Assembly: GCA_934635045.1 (NCBI GenBank)
Contig: CAKTZA010000039.1
Location: forward strand, 1 to 34,273
Source of the DNA: an uncultured Kiritimatiellota bacterium
GTDB lineage: Bacteria; Verrucomicrobiota; Kiritimatiellia; RFP12; UBA1067
Length of the DNA stretch: 34,273 nt
Direction: 5' to 3'
In this document: in pieces, positions 1-6,940 of the stretch
Layout: each line of letters begins with the position of its first letter
How positions within the stretch are numbered: position 1 is the first letter of the stretch
Program-made: the position numbers and the translations under genes
Notes under the pieces: model-generated
What the model was told of the DNA's origin: nothing
The model's database searches: none
What the model saw: the letters and a program-made list of their open reading frames with translations, nothing else

Positions 1-30
1 CATCTCCGTGTCTCCGTCACTCCGTGTGAG
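1..30. repeat. Partial palindromic repeat, right arm
   Basis: The first bases carry the CTCCGTGTCTCCGTCACTCC arm that forms the right half of the complete palindromes at 82-146 and 294-358. The left arm lies outside the window. Bases 31-80 between this arm and the next copy contain CGCAGAGG/CGCAGAGC repeat motifs and no gene. Confidence 0.75.
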
Positions 31-81
31 ACGTTGCACCGCGCCAAGGCGCAGAGGCCGCAGAGCCTCTTGGGGATGGAT

Positions 82-146
82 TCACACGGAGCCACGGAGG
101 CACGGAGCGTTCCAGCCCATCTCCGTGTCTCCGTCACTCCGTGTGA
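82..146. repeat. Palindromic dispersed repeat, copy 1
   Basis: TCACACGGAG at 82-91 pairs with CTCCGTGTGA at 137-146. The arms between them are built from ACGGAG and CTCCGT blocks around a short GCGTTCCAGCC loop, so a long imperfect hairpin can form. A near-identical copy lies at 294-358 and a half copy at 1-30. Such CGGAG/CTCCG palindromes recur in many environmental bacterial genomes; I do not know a family name for this one. Confidence 0.8.
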
Positions 147-180
147 GACATTGTACCACGCCAAGGTCGCAAAGGGTTCT

Positions 181-272
181 GACGCAAAGATCGCAAAGAC
201 TTTAGACGCCAAGGACGCAAAGGCTGAGAGGGCTTTGCGTTCTTCGCGTTTTCTCTTTGCGTTCTTTGCGTC
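181..272. repeat. Palindromic repeat with CGCAAAG/CTTTGCG arms
   Basis: GACGCAAAGATCGCAAAG at 181-198 pairs, with one mismatch, with CTTTGCGTTCTTTGCGTC at 255-272. Further CGCAAAG and CTTTGCG units fill the space between. It is nested between two copies of the CGGAG palindrome. Reading frames cross it on both strands but none looks like a protein, so I treat the stretch as repeat DNA. Confidence 0.75.
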
Positions 273-293
273 GTGAATCATACGGGGATAGAT

Positions 294-358
294 TCACACG
301 GAGCCACGGAGGCACGGAGCGTTCCAGCCTGTCTCCGTGTCTCCGCCCCTCCGTGTGA
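294..358. repeat. Palindromic dispersed repeat, copy 2
   Basis: TCACACGGAG at 294-303 pairs with CTCCGTGTGA at 349-358, with the same loop as the copy at 82-146. It abuts the 3' end of the decayed LacI-type gene on the minus strand and replaces that gene's C-terminal codons, so it or its insertion probably contributed to the gene's loss. Confidence 0.8.
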
Positions 359-363
359 GACAT

Positions 364-843
364 TATCGCCGCGCTCGGCTGAGCGCTGGCGGCGAGGCCG
401 ATGTCGTCGACGCCCGTCACGCGGACGTCATGCGGAATCCGCTTGCCGAGCTGCTTGAGCGTGTCCATCAGCGCGACGGCCGTGATGTCGTTGGCGCAGA
501 GGAACGCGTCCGGCGCCGGCGCACGGCGCAGAAGGGTGGCGAGCGCGTCGGCGTCCGTCGGGTCGGCATGGCATACGCAGACGTCCGAAAGGTTCAGCCC
601 CGCGTCGAGACACGCTTCGCGAGCCTCCTGGAAGCGCAACGTGACGGTCGGTGCCGAGTCCGGCTGGGCCAAGAGGCAGACGTGCCGCGCCCCCGTCGCG
701 ACGAGATGCGCCGCGAGGCGGTAGCCGATCTGGACGTTGTCGAGCGTGACGAGATCGTAGGCACTGCGCTGCGGCGGCGGAACGATGTCGCGGTCGAGCA
801 GGACGACGGCGACGCGGTGCCGGTGCGCTGGGCCGTGAATCGA
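364..843 (-). pseudogene. Remnant of a LacI-family transcription regulator
   Basis: Reading leftwards from a stop at 856-858, the frame gives a sugar-binding (periplasmic-binding-like) fold typical of LacI/GalR proteins: VAVVLLDRDIVPPP, then DLVTLDNVQIGYRLAAHL, ARHVCLLAQPDSAPT and finally PDAFLCANDITAVALMDTL and VRVTGVDDIGLAASAQP. The N-terminal helix-turn-helix and the first half of the ligand domain are missing, and no start codon fits. The C-terminal end is cut off by the palindrome at 294-358, shortly after the VDDIGLA strand. About 155 codons remain of a usual 330-350. It is therefore very likely non-functional as a DNA-binding regulator. LacI family membership is clear from these motifs; the original target is unknown. 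Confidence 0.8.
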
Positions 844-957
844 TTCTGTCGGATTTCATGCGGAGAAGTATAGCAAATCCTCGCCGCGCATCCGGCCCAA
901 ATCGGCCAAAGCCGTATATACGGCTTTTTGCCGTTCGGGCGGTATACTGCGAACCGA

Positions 958-987
958 TTGCACTCTATGCGACGGATATGCTATAAT
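958..987 (+). promoter_or_regulatory. Promoter for the glycerophosphodiesterase gene
   Basis: TTGCAC at 958-963 and TATAAT at 982-987 are separated by 18 bp, the same spacing as the promoters at 2342, 6288 and 11262. The 5' leader would be roughly 90 bases before the start at 1086. A second TATACT at 943-948 has no matching -35. Confidence 0.6.
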
Positions 988-1085
988 CCACGTTGTCATG
1001 AAGGCGGTCGAACCTTCAGGTGAGTGATGAAAGATAGATATCATTCTTGATTAGTAGCTTGAAAGCTAAAAAGAGGAAGAAAGCA

Positions 1086-2201
1086 ATGGAACGACCGATG
1101 ACAATTTCACTCGTGCTGTTGGCGGTTGCGCTCAAGGCGGCTTCGCTCTCGGCGGATTCCGCACGGCTTCAGGATCTGCATCCTTGGGGCACGGATCGCC
1201 TTTACGTCTCGCACGTCCATCGTGGCGGCGGAATGGCGGAACGCCCTGACAACACGTTGGCGACGTTCCAGTGGTGCTGGGAGAACGGAAGCGCCGTCGA
1301 GTGCGACTGTCGGAAGACGAAAGACGGCATCGGCATCATGTTGCATGACGACAACCTGAAGCGCACAGGACGCGGTATTCCGTCCGTGCTGGCGCAGAAG
1401 TCAGTCTCGCAGGAACTCACGTGGGACGAAATCAAAGAAGTTGACGTGGGCTCTTATCTCAACCCGAAATACGCGAATGAGCGTGTGCCGACGATCGAGG
1501 CGACCTTTGCCGCCATGAAAGGACATCCGACCTATCTCTGCTTCGTGGACGAGAAGGGGGCCGGTCCTGCGTACATTGCGCAGAAGGCTGTGGAGGCTGG
1601 CGTGCAGGATCAGGTCTACTACACGGGGCCGAGCCACGAGAAGATTCTGGAGTGGAACAGGATTTTGCCGGGCGGCAAGTCGCTGCTGTGGATTGGCGCG
1701 TGGCCGAAGGATCACGGCCCGCAGGAGCGCGCACGGGCGGATCGCTACTTCCGAGACCAGATGGGCAGGCTGCGCGCGAAGGACTTTGCGCACATCTCGG
1801 CCGTTTCGATTCATTCCTACTATGACCCGACAGACCCGCAAGATCCGTTCGTCCCCTCCACGTCGGTTCTGAAGGAGATCGTGCAGGAGTTCCATCTTCA
1901 CGGAATCCCTGTCGTCTCGATTCCTTTTCAGGGCGGTGAGAAGGAAGAGACGTATTTCAAGCTGTACGACCTCGGCTTCGACGGCTTCTCGACGGACTAT
2001 CCGTCCGTCATGTTCTCGGTCATCCGCCAACTGAAGCAGGGACGTGCGGCGGCTGTGGAAAAGGGCGGGGCGTCCTTCCGTGGTGAGATCTCAACATCAG
2101 CTCGAATCCTCTGCGCCCCCTCTGCGCCAGCGGCGAAGCCGCGCCTTGCGGCAAAGGACCGAAGTGGCGGGGCGATTGAAGGCCACGTCAAAGGAATCTA
2201 A
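1086..2201 (+). CDS. Secreted glycerophosphodiester phosphodiesterase family protein
   Basis: Members of this family hydrolyse glycerophosphodiesters to an alcohol and glycerol 3-phosphate in a metal-dependent TIM barrel. The N-terminus MTISLVLLAVALKAASL-SADSA looks like a signal peptide, so the product is probably exported. Visible GDPD signatures are HRGGG near residue 41, the RPDNTLATFQ motif, VECDCR (the E-x-D metal pair) and MLHDDNLKRTGRG. Later blocks ECD, FVDEKG and FDGFSTDYP fit the barrel. I chose ATG 1086 over an in-frame start at 1047 because AGAGGAAG lies just before it and it opens the signal peptide directly. The last ~43 codons (from about 2071) lie in a 250-bp dispersed repeat also found at 3005-3257, so the C-terminal tail is repeat-derived. 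The natural end was probably near 2050. It stands alone; no operon partner is visible. Confidence 0.85.
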   Translation: MERPMTISLVLLAVALKAASLSADSARLQDLHPWGTDRLYVSHVHRGGGMAERPDNTLATFQWCWENGSAVECDCRKTKDGIGIMLHDDNLKRTGRGIPSVLAQKSVSQELTWDEIKEVDVGSYLNPKYANERVPTIEATFAAMKGHPTYLCFVDEKGAGPAYIAQKAVEAGVQDQVYYTGPSHEKILEWNRILPGGKSLLWIGAWPKDHGPQERARADRYFRDQMGRLRAKDFAHISAVSIHSYYDPTDPQDPFVPSTSVLKEIVQEFHLHGIPVVSIPFQGGEKEETYFKLYDLGFDGFSTDYPSVMFSVIRQLKQGRAAAVEKGGASFRGEISTSARILCAPSAPAAKPRLAAKDRSGGAIEGHVKGI

Positions 2202-2320
2202 GCGTGGCTTCGTTTTTCAAGTCTTAGCCGCAAGGAGGGCGCAAAGCGGGCGCAGAGAAACAGCCTTGTATCCTTCGTAGACAGGTGCATGCGGTCGAGG
2301 AGTCTGCGAAAGCAATTTTT
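2071..2320. repeat. 250-bp dispersed repeat, copy A
   Basis: This stretch is closely matched by 3005-3257: both run from CCTTCCG..TGAG..CTC.ACAT through CTCGAATCCTCTGCGCC, AGCGGCGAAGCCGCGCCTTG and AAGGAGGGCGCAAAGCGGGC to a shared end GCGAAAGCAATTTTT. Inside, CTCTGCGCCC at 2109-2118 pairs with GGGCGCAGAG at 2248-2257, so the core is palindromic. The copy forms the 3' end of the phosphodiesterase gene and the gap after it. A divergent fragment of its last ~50 bp also occurs at 2918-2965. Confidence 0.85.
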
Positions 2321-2341
2321 CTGGTCGCCTCTTCGCCCGAT

Positions 2342-2371
2342 TTGACGGGCTTTGGCGGAACGTGGTATAAT
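2342..2371 (+). promoter_or_regulatory. Promoter of the broken toxin-antitoxin-like operon
   Basis: TTGACG at 2342-2347 and TATAAT at 2366-2371 have an 18-bp spacer, and TCGCGC follows the -10. It is directed at the remnant gene beginning near 2431. Confidence 0.65.
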
Positions 2372-2430
2372 TCGCGCAGATTTTGTCGGATGGCACTTGG
2401 TGTTCGACGCTTCAAGAGAAAGGCGTGCAG

Positions 2431-2728
2431 ATGGCTGAAGAGAAAAAGAAGCTGAAAGTCTATAGTGTCTTCTGTTTGTATCCCAGCATGTGGATGCCGA
2501 AGGTGCAAACGGCAATCCTGAAATGGCAGCGCAACGAAAGACGTCGATTGAAAGCATACCGTTGCCTATTACAAGATGGACGTGCTGCTGACGCTGAACT
2601 GCAAACACATGGCCAATCCCGTGACTCTGCCAAAGACCGTCGAAGTAATCATGAAGGCAGGGTATCATGCGCCAATCATAATAACGCCAAACGATTTTCT
2701 TGAACGAAGAGAGGAATTCGGACTATGA
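2431..2728 (+). pseudogene. Broken PIN-domain (VapC-like) toxin gene
   Basis: The 3' part reads TVAYYKMDVLLTLNCKHMA, then NPVTLPKTVEVIMKAGYHA and PIIITPNDFLERREEFGL before a TGA at 2726-2728. This is the C-terminal half of PIN-domain proteins, whose usual form is a-D-LLTWNCKHLAN followed by a TPEE-like motif. The start ATG 2431 with KKLKVY could be the first strand of such a protein, but it is in another frame; the frame that encodes the C-terminus has a TGA just upstream of KHTVAYY. About half of the expected ~150 codons are missing. PIN proteins of toxin-antitoxin loci are metal-dependent RNases; this copy cannot make a full domain. The end overlaps the next gene by ATGA, as in an intact coupled operon. 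Confidence 0.6.
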
Positions 2729-2913
2729 CAACGAATTGGGATTTTGCCGATCCGCTTGATGAAATCTATGCGATTCGCAGAAATATCTCCGAACGGTGCG
2801 GGAACAACATCCGACGGATTGTGTCCGCCGTTGCGAAAGAGACGGAAGGCGTTCGTCGCGCGGGTCGCGTTTTTATTGCATCCCTTGATGACTTGGCAAA
2901 ATACGCCACGTAA
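2725..2913 (+). CDS. Small protein paired with the PIN-domain remnant
   Basis: This 62-codon gene starts with an ATG that overlaps the stop of the PIN remnant (ATGA at 2725-2728), so the two were translationally coupled. The sequence TTNWDFADPLDEIYAIRRNI resembles small proteins commonly found beside PIN-domain toxins, which share a W(D/E)...DP(L/I)..E...IR pattern at the N-terminus. I infer a partner or antitoxin-type role from position; there is no recognised DNA-binding motif. The C-terminus is rich in A, K and R. With its toxin broken the gene may be a leftover. It has no close SD of its own apart from AAGAGAGGAA at 2707-2716, inside the upstream frame. Confidence 0.6.
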   Translation: MTTNWDFADPLDEIYAIRRNISERCGNNIRRIVSAVAKETEGVRRAGRVFIASLDDLAKYAT

Positions 2914-3004
2914 GGCGTGTCCTTTGTAGACAAATACACACAGTCAAGGGGTCTGCGACGCTGAACACATGCGCCGAAGGGATCCCCCTGGGGTCTGTCC
3001 CCAC

Positions 3005-3257
3005 CGTTCCTTCCGCGATGAGTTCTCGACATGAACTCGAATCCTCTGCGCCCTCCTTGTGACAGCGGCGAAGCCGCGCCTTGCGGCTAAAGAGACGAAG
3101 TTTCGAGGCGAATGAAGGATGCTTCAAAGGGATTTGAGCGGCGCTTCGTTTTTCAAGCCTTAGCCGCAAGGAGGGCGCAAAGCGGGCGCAGAGAAACAGC
3201 CTTGTATCCTTCATAGACAGGTGCATGCGGTCGAGGAGTCTGCGAAAGCAATTTTTT
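3005..3257. repeat. 250-bp dispersed repeat, copy B
   Basis: Second copy of the element at 2071-2320. GCGCCCTCCTTG near 3048 pairs perfectly with CAAGGAGGGCGC near 3170, giving a long-range hairpin around AGCGGCGAAGCCGCGCC. It ends in GCGAAAGCAATTTTTT, as copy A does. Just upstream (2918-2965) is a diverged fragment of the element's last 50 bp, and CCCCTGGGGTCTGTCCCCAC at about 2986-3005 is an inverted relative of the GTGGGGACAGGCCCC repeat found in nth. The whole 2914-3290 stretch is repeat DNA with no gene. Confidence 0.85.
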
Positions 3258-3291
3258 GTCGATTGAAAAAGTAAGTGGGCAGGGGCGACGG

Positions 3292-3314
3292 GCGGTCGGC
3301 AAAGACCGCTTTTT
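3292..3314 (+). terminator. Intrinsic terminator upstream of htpG
   Basis: GCGGTC (3292-3297), loop GGCAAA, GACCGC (3304-3309) and TTTTT (3310-3314) make a standard rho-independent terminator on the plus strand. It would end transcripts of the broken toxin operon. The remaining bases up to the htpG promoter show no further feature. Confidence 0.75.
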
Positions 3315-3436
3315 CCAGGGGCCTGGCGGCACGTTTTCGCCTTTGGCCGCCTGCCTTTGGCGCGAATCCTCCCGTGTTTTGCCCCTGACGGCGGAGAAGG
3401 CGCGGGCCTACGATCTTCGTTCGGGCGATTTTGTGC

Positions 3437-3442
3437 TATAAT
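3437..3442 (+). promoter_or_regulatory. -10 element of htpG, giving a near-leaderless mRNA
   Basis: TATAAT followed by ACGCAACC matches the -10 plus ACGC pattern of other promoters here, but no good -35 is visible 17-18 bp upstream. The htpG start codon at 3454 is only 11 bases beyond the -10, so a usual start point leaves about 5 bases of leader and no room for a ribosome binding site. Confidence 0.6.
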
Positions 3443-3453
3443 ACGCAACCGCT

Positions 3454-5373
3454 ATGGAAAAGAAGACCAACCCATTCAAGGCCGAGATCGCCGAAATGCT
3501 CGATCTCGTCGTCAATTCGCTCTACTCGAAGAAGGAGATCTTCCTGCGCGAGCTCGTTTCCAACGCCTCCGACGCGATTGACCGCGCGAAGTTCCTCTCG
3601 CTGACGGACAAGTCGCTCGTCGCGGACAATCCCGAGTGGAAGATCCAGATCGCGGCGGACAAGGCCGCGAAGACGCTCATGATCTCCGACAACGGCACGG
3701 GCATGGACGCGACCGAGCTGGAGCAGAACCTCGGCACGATCGCGAGCTCGGGCACGAAGAAGTTCCGCGAGATGCTGAAGGAGAAGGGCGGCGAGTCCCT
3801 GCCCGAGCTGATCGGCCAGTTCGGCGTCGGCTTCTACGCGGCGTTCATGGTGGCCGACAAGGTGACGGTCGAGACGCTGAAGCGCGGCACCGAGACGCCG
3901 TTCAAGTGGGAGTCCGACATGTCCGGCTCCTACACGATCTCCGACGGCGCGCGCGACTTCCCCGGAACCTCGATTACGCTGCACCTGCGCGACGACCAGC
4001 TCGAGTACCTCGACTACTGGCGCGTGTCGGATCTCGTCAAGAAGTACTCCGACTTCATCGCCTACCCGATCTACTTCAAGGAGCTCAACGTCGTCGAGCC
4101 CGAGGCCAAGACGGATGACGACCGCAAGCGCAACGAAGAGGAGCGCAAGCGCCGCGAAGAGCGCGAGGCGAAGCCGCTCAACACGATGGTCGCGCTCTGG
4201 AAGCGCGCGAAGAAGGACGTCAAGCAGGAGGAGTACGACGAGTTCTACAAGCACCTGACGCACGACTGGGAGGCGCCGTTCGAGACGATCCCGTTCTCCG
4301 GCGAGGGCGCGGTCGAGTTCAAGGCGCTCCTCTTCCTGCCGAAGAAGGCGACGATGGAGCTCTTCATGCCGAACCAGAAGCGCGGCCTCTCCCTCTACGT
4401 GCGCAACGTCTTCATCGGCGACGACGTCGAGATGCTGCTGCCGAGCTGGCTCCGCTTCGTGAAGGGCGTCGTCGACTCGTCCGACCTGCCGCTCAACGTC
4501 TCGCGCGAGATGCTGCAGGACGACGCGGTCATCAGGAAGATCAAGGACGCCGTGACGGCGAAGGTCCTCTCGACGCTCGAAGACCTGAAGAAGAAGGACG
4601 CGAAGCGCTACGACGAGTTCTGGGCGGCGTTCGGCACGGTCGTCAAGGAGGGCGTGCACGTCGACTGGGAGCACGCCGACCGCATCAAGAAGCTCCTGAA
4701 GTACCCGACGGCACGCACCGAGTCCGGCACGCGCGTCTTCCTCGAGGACTACGTGAAGGACATGCCCGCGACGCAGAAGGACATCTACTACGTCTGCGCC
4801 GAGCGCGAGGAGGACGCGCGCAAGTCGCCCGTCCTGGAGGCCGCGCGCCAGCACGGCTGCGACGTGCTGCTCTTCTGCGATCCCGTCGACGACTACCTGA
4901 CCGAGTCGCTGCGCGAGTTCGACGGCAAGAAGTTCGTCGACATCGCGAAGGGCGACGTCGCCTTCGGCAGCGAGGACGAGCAGAAGGCCGAGAAGGCGGC
5001 GAACGAGAAGGCGTCCGCCGACCTGAAGCCGTTCCTCGACGCCGTGAAGAAGGAGCTCGCCGCGTCCGTCTCGGACGTGCGCGTCTCGACGCGTCTCACC
5101 GACTCGCCCTGCTGCCTCGTCGCGCAGGAGCACGCGCTCCCGCCGTCGATGGTGCGCATGATGCGCGCGATGAAGAACGAGGTGCCGGACGACAAGCGCA
5201 TCCTGGAGGTGAACCCGAACCATCCGCTCATCGCGAAGGTGAAGGGGCTGGAGGGCGACGCGCTCAAGGACGCCGTCACGCTCCTCTACGATTCGGCGCT
5301 CATCGCCGAGGGCTCGCCCGTCACGGACGGCGCGCGCTTCTCGAAGCTGCTCTCGGCCCTGATGCTCAAGTAA
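3454..5373 (+). CDS. htpG: Chaperone HtpG (Hsp90)
   Basis: HtpG is the cytosolic bacterial Hsp90, an ATP-driven dimeric chaperone for late folding of client proteins. The 639-residue length is typical. The GHKL ATPase domain shows SLYSKKEIFLRELVSNASDA (with the catalytic Glu), DNGTGM, GTIASSGTKKF as the lid region, and IGQFGVGFYAAFMVADKV. The middle domain carries the FIGDDVEMLLPSWLRFVKGV and LPLNVSREMLQ blocks, and the C-terminal dimerisation region follows. A charged stretch (RKRNEEERKRREEREAK, about residues 222-238) links the N and middle domains, longer than in E. coli HtpG. The start is fixed by homology of the N-terminus; the -10 lies 11 bases upstream, so the mRNA is probably leaderless. 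rnhB follows after 4 bases and is likely cotranscribed. Confidence 0.97.
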   Translation: MEKKTNPFKAEIAEMLDLVVNSLYSKKEIFLRELVSNASDAIDRAKFLSLTDKSLVADNPEWKIQIAADKAAKTLMISDNGTGMDATELEQNLGTIASSGTKKFREMLKEKGGESLPELIGQFGVGFYAAFMVADKVTVETLKRGTETPFKWESDMSGSYTISDGARDFPGTSITLHLRDDQLEYLDYWRVSDLVKKYSDFIAYPIYFKELNVVEPEAKTDDDRKRNEEERKRREEREAKPLNTMVALWKRAKKDVKQEEYDEFYKHLTHDWEAPFETIPFSGEGAVEFKALLFLPKKATMELFMPNQKRGLSLYVRNVFIGDDVEMLLPSWLRFVKGVVDSSDLPLNVSREMLQDDAVIRKIKDAVTAKVLSTLEDLKKKDAKRYDEFWAAFGTVVKEGVHVDWEHADRIKKLLKYPTARTESGTRVFLEDYVKDMPATQKDIYYVCAEREEDARKSPVLEAARQHGCDVLLFCDPVDDYLTESLREFDGKKFVDIAKGDVAFGSEDEQKAEKAANEKASADLKPFLDAVKKELAASVSDVRVSTRLTDSPCCLVAQEHALPPSMVRMMRAMKNEVPDDKRILEVNPNHPLIAKVKGLEGDALKDAVTLLYDSALIAEGSPVTDGARFSKLLSALMLK

Positions 5374-5377
5374 TCCG

Positions 5378-6130
5378 ATGGCCGTCTCCCTCGCGTTCGA
5401 GCAGGCGGCGGGCGACCCCGTGATGGGGATCGACGAGGCGGGGCGCGGCCCCTTGGCGGGCGGCGTCTATGCCGCCGCCGTGTCCGTGCCGCTCGCCCGC
5501 GCGGCGGAACTCCTCGCGGGCGCGTGGGCGGCGGTCAACGACTCGAAGCGGCTCTCCGCGAAGCGGCGCGACGCGCTGGCGGAGACGATCAAGGCGACGC
5601 CGGACTGCACGTGGGCGGTGGCCTCGGCGAGTCCGGCGGAAATCGACCGGCTCAACATCCTGCGCGCGACGCACCTCGCGATGCGCCGCGCGGCCGACCA
5701 GGTCGCCGCGCGGCTCGGTGCGGACGGTCTCGCGGCGGCGGACGTCTCGATTCTCGTGGACGGCCTGCCCGTCGCGTCGCTGCCGCGCTCGACGAGCATC
5801 GTCAAGGGCGACGCGCAGTCGCTCTTCATCGCGGCGGCGTCGATTCTCGCGAAGACGGCGCGCGATGCGGACTGCCTGCGGCTGGAGCGCGCGTATCCGG
5901 GCTATGGGTTCGCGCAGCACAAGGGCTACCCGACGCCGGCGCACCTCGCCGCGCTCGCGCGCCTCGGGCCGTGTCCCGAGCACCGCCGCAGCTTCGGCCC
6001 CGTCGCGCAGATGGAGCTGAACTTGGGGGCGTCCTGCACGGGAAGGCCTGCGGCGCTGAACGCGGAGGCAGCGGAGAAGGGGAGACACGGAGACCAGCGT
6101 TGCCGGAAGATGGGATTGGCCAGGCTTTAG
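5378..6130 (+). CDS. rnhB: Ribonuclease HII
   Basis: RNase HII cleaves RNA in RNA-DNA hybrids and nicks at single ribonucleotides in DNA. Catalytic carboxylates are visible in GIDEAGRGPLAGGVYAA (Asp and Glu, residues ~17-18), the ILVDGLP strand, and the AKTARDADCLRLERAYPGYG block; HKGYPTPAHLAAL and EHRRSFGPVAQMEL mark the usual C-terminal end. The family normally stops near here (~200-225 residues). The last ~25 codons (GRPAALNAEAAEKG onward) lie in the left arm of the palindromic repeat at 6054-6191, so the protein has gained a repeat-encoded tail. The gene starts 4 bases after htpG, with no independent promoter seen, and is probably expressed with it. Confidence 0.95.
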   Translation: MAVSLAFEQAAGDPVMGIDEAGRGPLAGGVYAAAVSVPLARAAELLAGAWAAVNDSKRLSAKRRDALAETIKATPDCTWAVASASPAEIDRLNILRATHLAMRRAADQVAARLGADGLAAADVSILVDGLPVASLPRSTSIVKGDAQSLFIAAASILAKTARDADCLRLERAYPGYGFAQHKGYPTPAHLAALARLGPCPEHRRSFGPVAQMELNLGASCTGRPAALNAEAAEKGRHGDQRCRKMGLARL

Positions 6131-6191
6131 ATTGCGTGAATCCCTTAAAAACCTCCGCGTCTCCGCCACTCCTCCATCTCCGTGTTCAGCG
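6054..6191. repeat. Palindromic repeat overlapping the rnhB 3' end
   Basis: CGCTGAACGCGGAG at 6054-6067 pairs with CTCCGTGTTCAGCG at 6178-6191 with one mismatch. More GGAG/CTCC blocks lie between the outer arms. It belongs to the same general class as the CGGAG palindromes at 82 and 294, and is followed at 6189 by GCGAAAGCAATCTT, nearly the same end motif as the 250-bp repeats. The rest of the gap to 6287 shows no gene. Confidence 0.75.
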
Positions 6192-6287
6192 AAAGCAATC
6201 TTGCTGCTGTTGAAGCGAGCGACGGGCTGTCCGTGGGGTGCGGATTCTCTTTTCTTGCGGAAGCCCTGTTTGTGCCGCCGGTCGCTA

Positions 6288-6317
6288 TTGACTTCGGGGG
6301 CCTGATTTTGGTAAACT
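6288..6317 (+). promoter_or_regulatory. Promoter for the CAU tRNA and the rpmH block
   Basis: TTGACT (6288-6293), an 18-bp spacer and TAAACT (6312-6317) followed by ACGCATCC. The tRNA begins 20 bases after the -10. Because no terminator is seen after the tRNA, this promoter may also drive rpmH-rnpA-yidD-yidC. Confidence 0.65.
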
Positions 6318-6336
6318 ACGCATCCGTTGGCTCATT

Positions 6337-6412
6337 GGCGAGATAGCTCAGTTGGTAGAGCGCAGGACTCATAAGCCTAAGGTCAAGGGTTCGATCCCCT
6401 TTCTCGCCACCA
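6337..6412 (+). tRNA. tRNA with CAU anticodon (elongator Met or Ile2)
   Basis: A 76-base cloverleaf: acceptor GGCGAGA/TCTCGCC (7 pairs), D stem GCTC/GAGC, anticodon loop CTCATAA, variable AGGTC, T arm AAGGG-TTCGATC-CCCTT, discriminator A and an encoded CCA. The G1-C72 pair rules out initiator tRNA. Anticodon CAU fits elongator methionine, or isoleucine-2 if C34 is modified to lysidine. The anticodon stem CAGGA/GCCTA has only three Watson-Crick pairs: C27-A43 and A31-G39 do not pair. It sits 27 bases before rpmH. Confidence 0.9.
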
Positions 6413-6439
6413 CCACTCTTTTGAAAGGAAACAGACACC

Positions 6440-6577
6440 ATGAAGATGACTTGGCAGCCGTCGAAGATCAAGCGGAAAAGGAAAATCGGCTATCGTGCGC
6501 GCAAGGCGACGAAGGGCGGGCGTAAGGTTCTCGCGGCCCGTCGCGCGAAGGGCCGCAAGCGCCTGACGCAGGTCTAA
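6440..6577 (+). CDS. rpmH: 50S ribosomal protein L34
   Basis: A 45-residue, very basic protein of the large ribosomal subunit. TWQPSKIKRKRKIGYRARKA and TKGGRKVLAARRAKGRKRLT match the whole L34 family. AAAGGA at 6425-6430 serves as ribosome binding site, about ten bases before the ATG. rnpA follows after 12 bases, which is the conserved rpmH-rnpA-yidD-yidC order of bacteria. dnaA, often nearby, is not seen upstream; the CAU tRNA takes its place. Confidence 0.97.
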   Translation: MKMTWQPSKIKRKRKIGYRARKATKGGRKVLAARRAKGRKRLTQV

Positions 6578-6589
6578 CAGGGCATAAAG

Positions 6590-6940
6590 ATGTCCACGCG
6601 ACTCCCCGGTGCGAGGTACAGGCGTATCTTCGACCGGGGACGTTCCTTGAAGGGGCGTCTCCTCGTTGCGTGGTATCTTTCGGCAGACGACGCCGACCGA
6701 AAGGCCGGCGTCGTTGTTTCCAAGAAGAGCTTTCATGATGCGGTCGACCGAAACCGCGCCAAGCGCCTGATGCGCGAGGCCTATCGGCTGCTGGCGAAGG
6801 AGAATGCCGTGCCCGAGAAGACCGAGTGGGTGCTGATCGGGCGCGCGTTCCTGAAGGGCAAGAGGGTTCAGGATGTTGTCGAAGATCTTCGTCGCATTTG
6901 TGCGCGCGTATCAGGTCACGCTCAGTCCGCTGTTCGGTGA
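6590..6940 (+). CDS. rnpA: Ribonuclease P protein component
   Basis: The small protein subunit of RNase P helps the catalytic RNA bind and cleave tRNA 5' leaders. The 116-residue length is normal. The signature is VDRNRAKRLMREAYR (about residues 54-68), the conserved RNR helix that contacts RNA, with GVVVSKKSFHDAV as the preceding strand. It follows rpmH by 12 bases and its last 68 bases overlap yidD in another frame, an overlap that implies coupled translation. Confidence 0.95.
   Translation: MSTRLPGARYRRIFDRGRSLKGRLLVAWYLSADDADRKAGVVVSKKSFHDAVDRNRAKRLMREAYRLLAKENAVPEKTEWVLIGRAFLKGKRVQDVVEDLRRICARVSGHAQSAVR

Noticed and set aside
1..360. Possible CRISPR array from the repeated CGGAG/CTCCG blocks
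   Set aside because: Repeats are palindromic, of uneven spacing and with no unique spacers; no cas genes nearby.
3436..5223. Long minus-strand open frames opposite htpG
   Set aside because: They result from strong GC bias at third positions; the Arg/Leu/Val-rich translations match no protein and htpG is certain.
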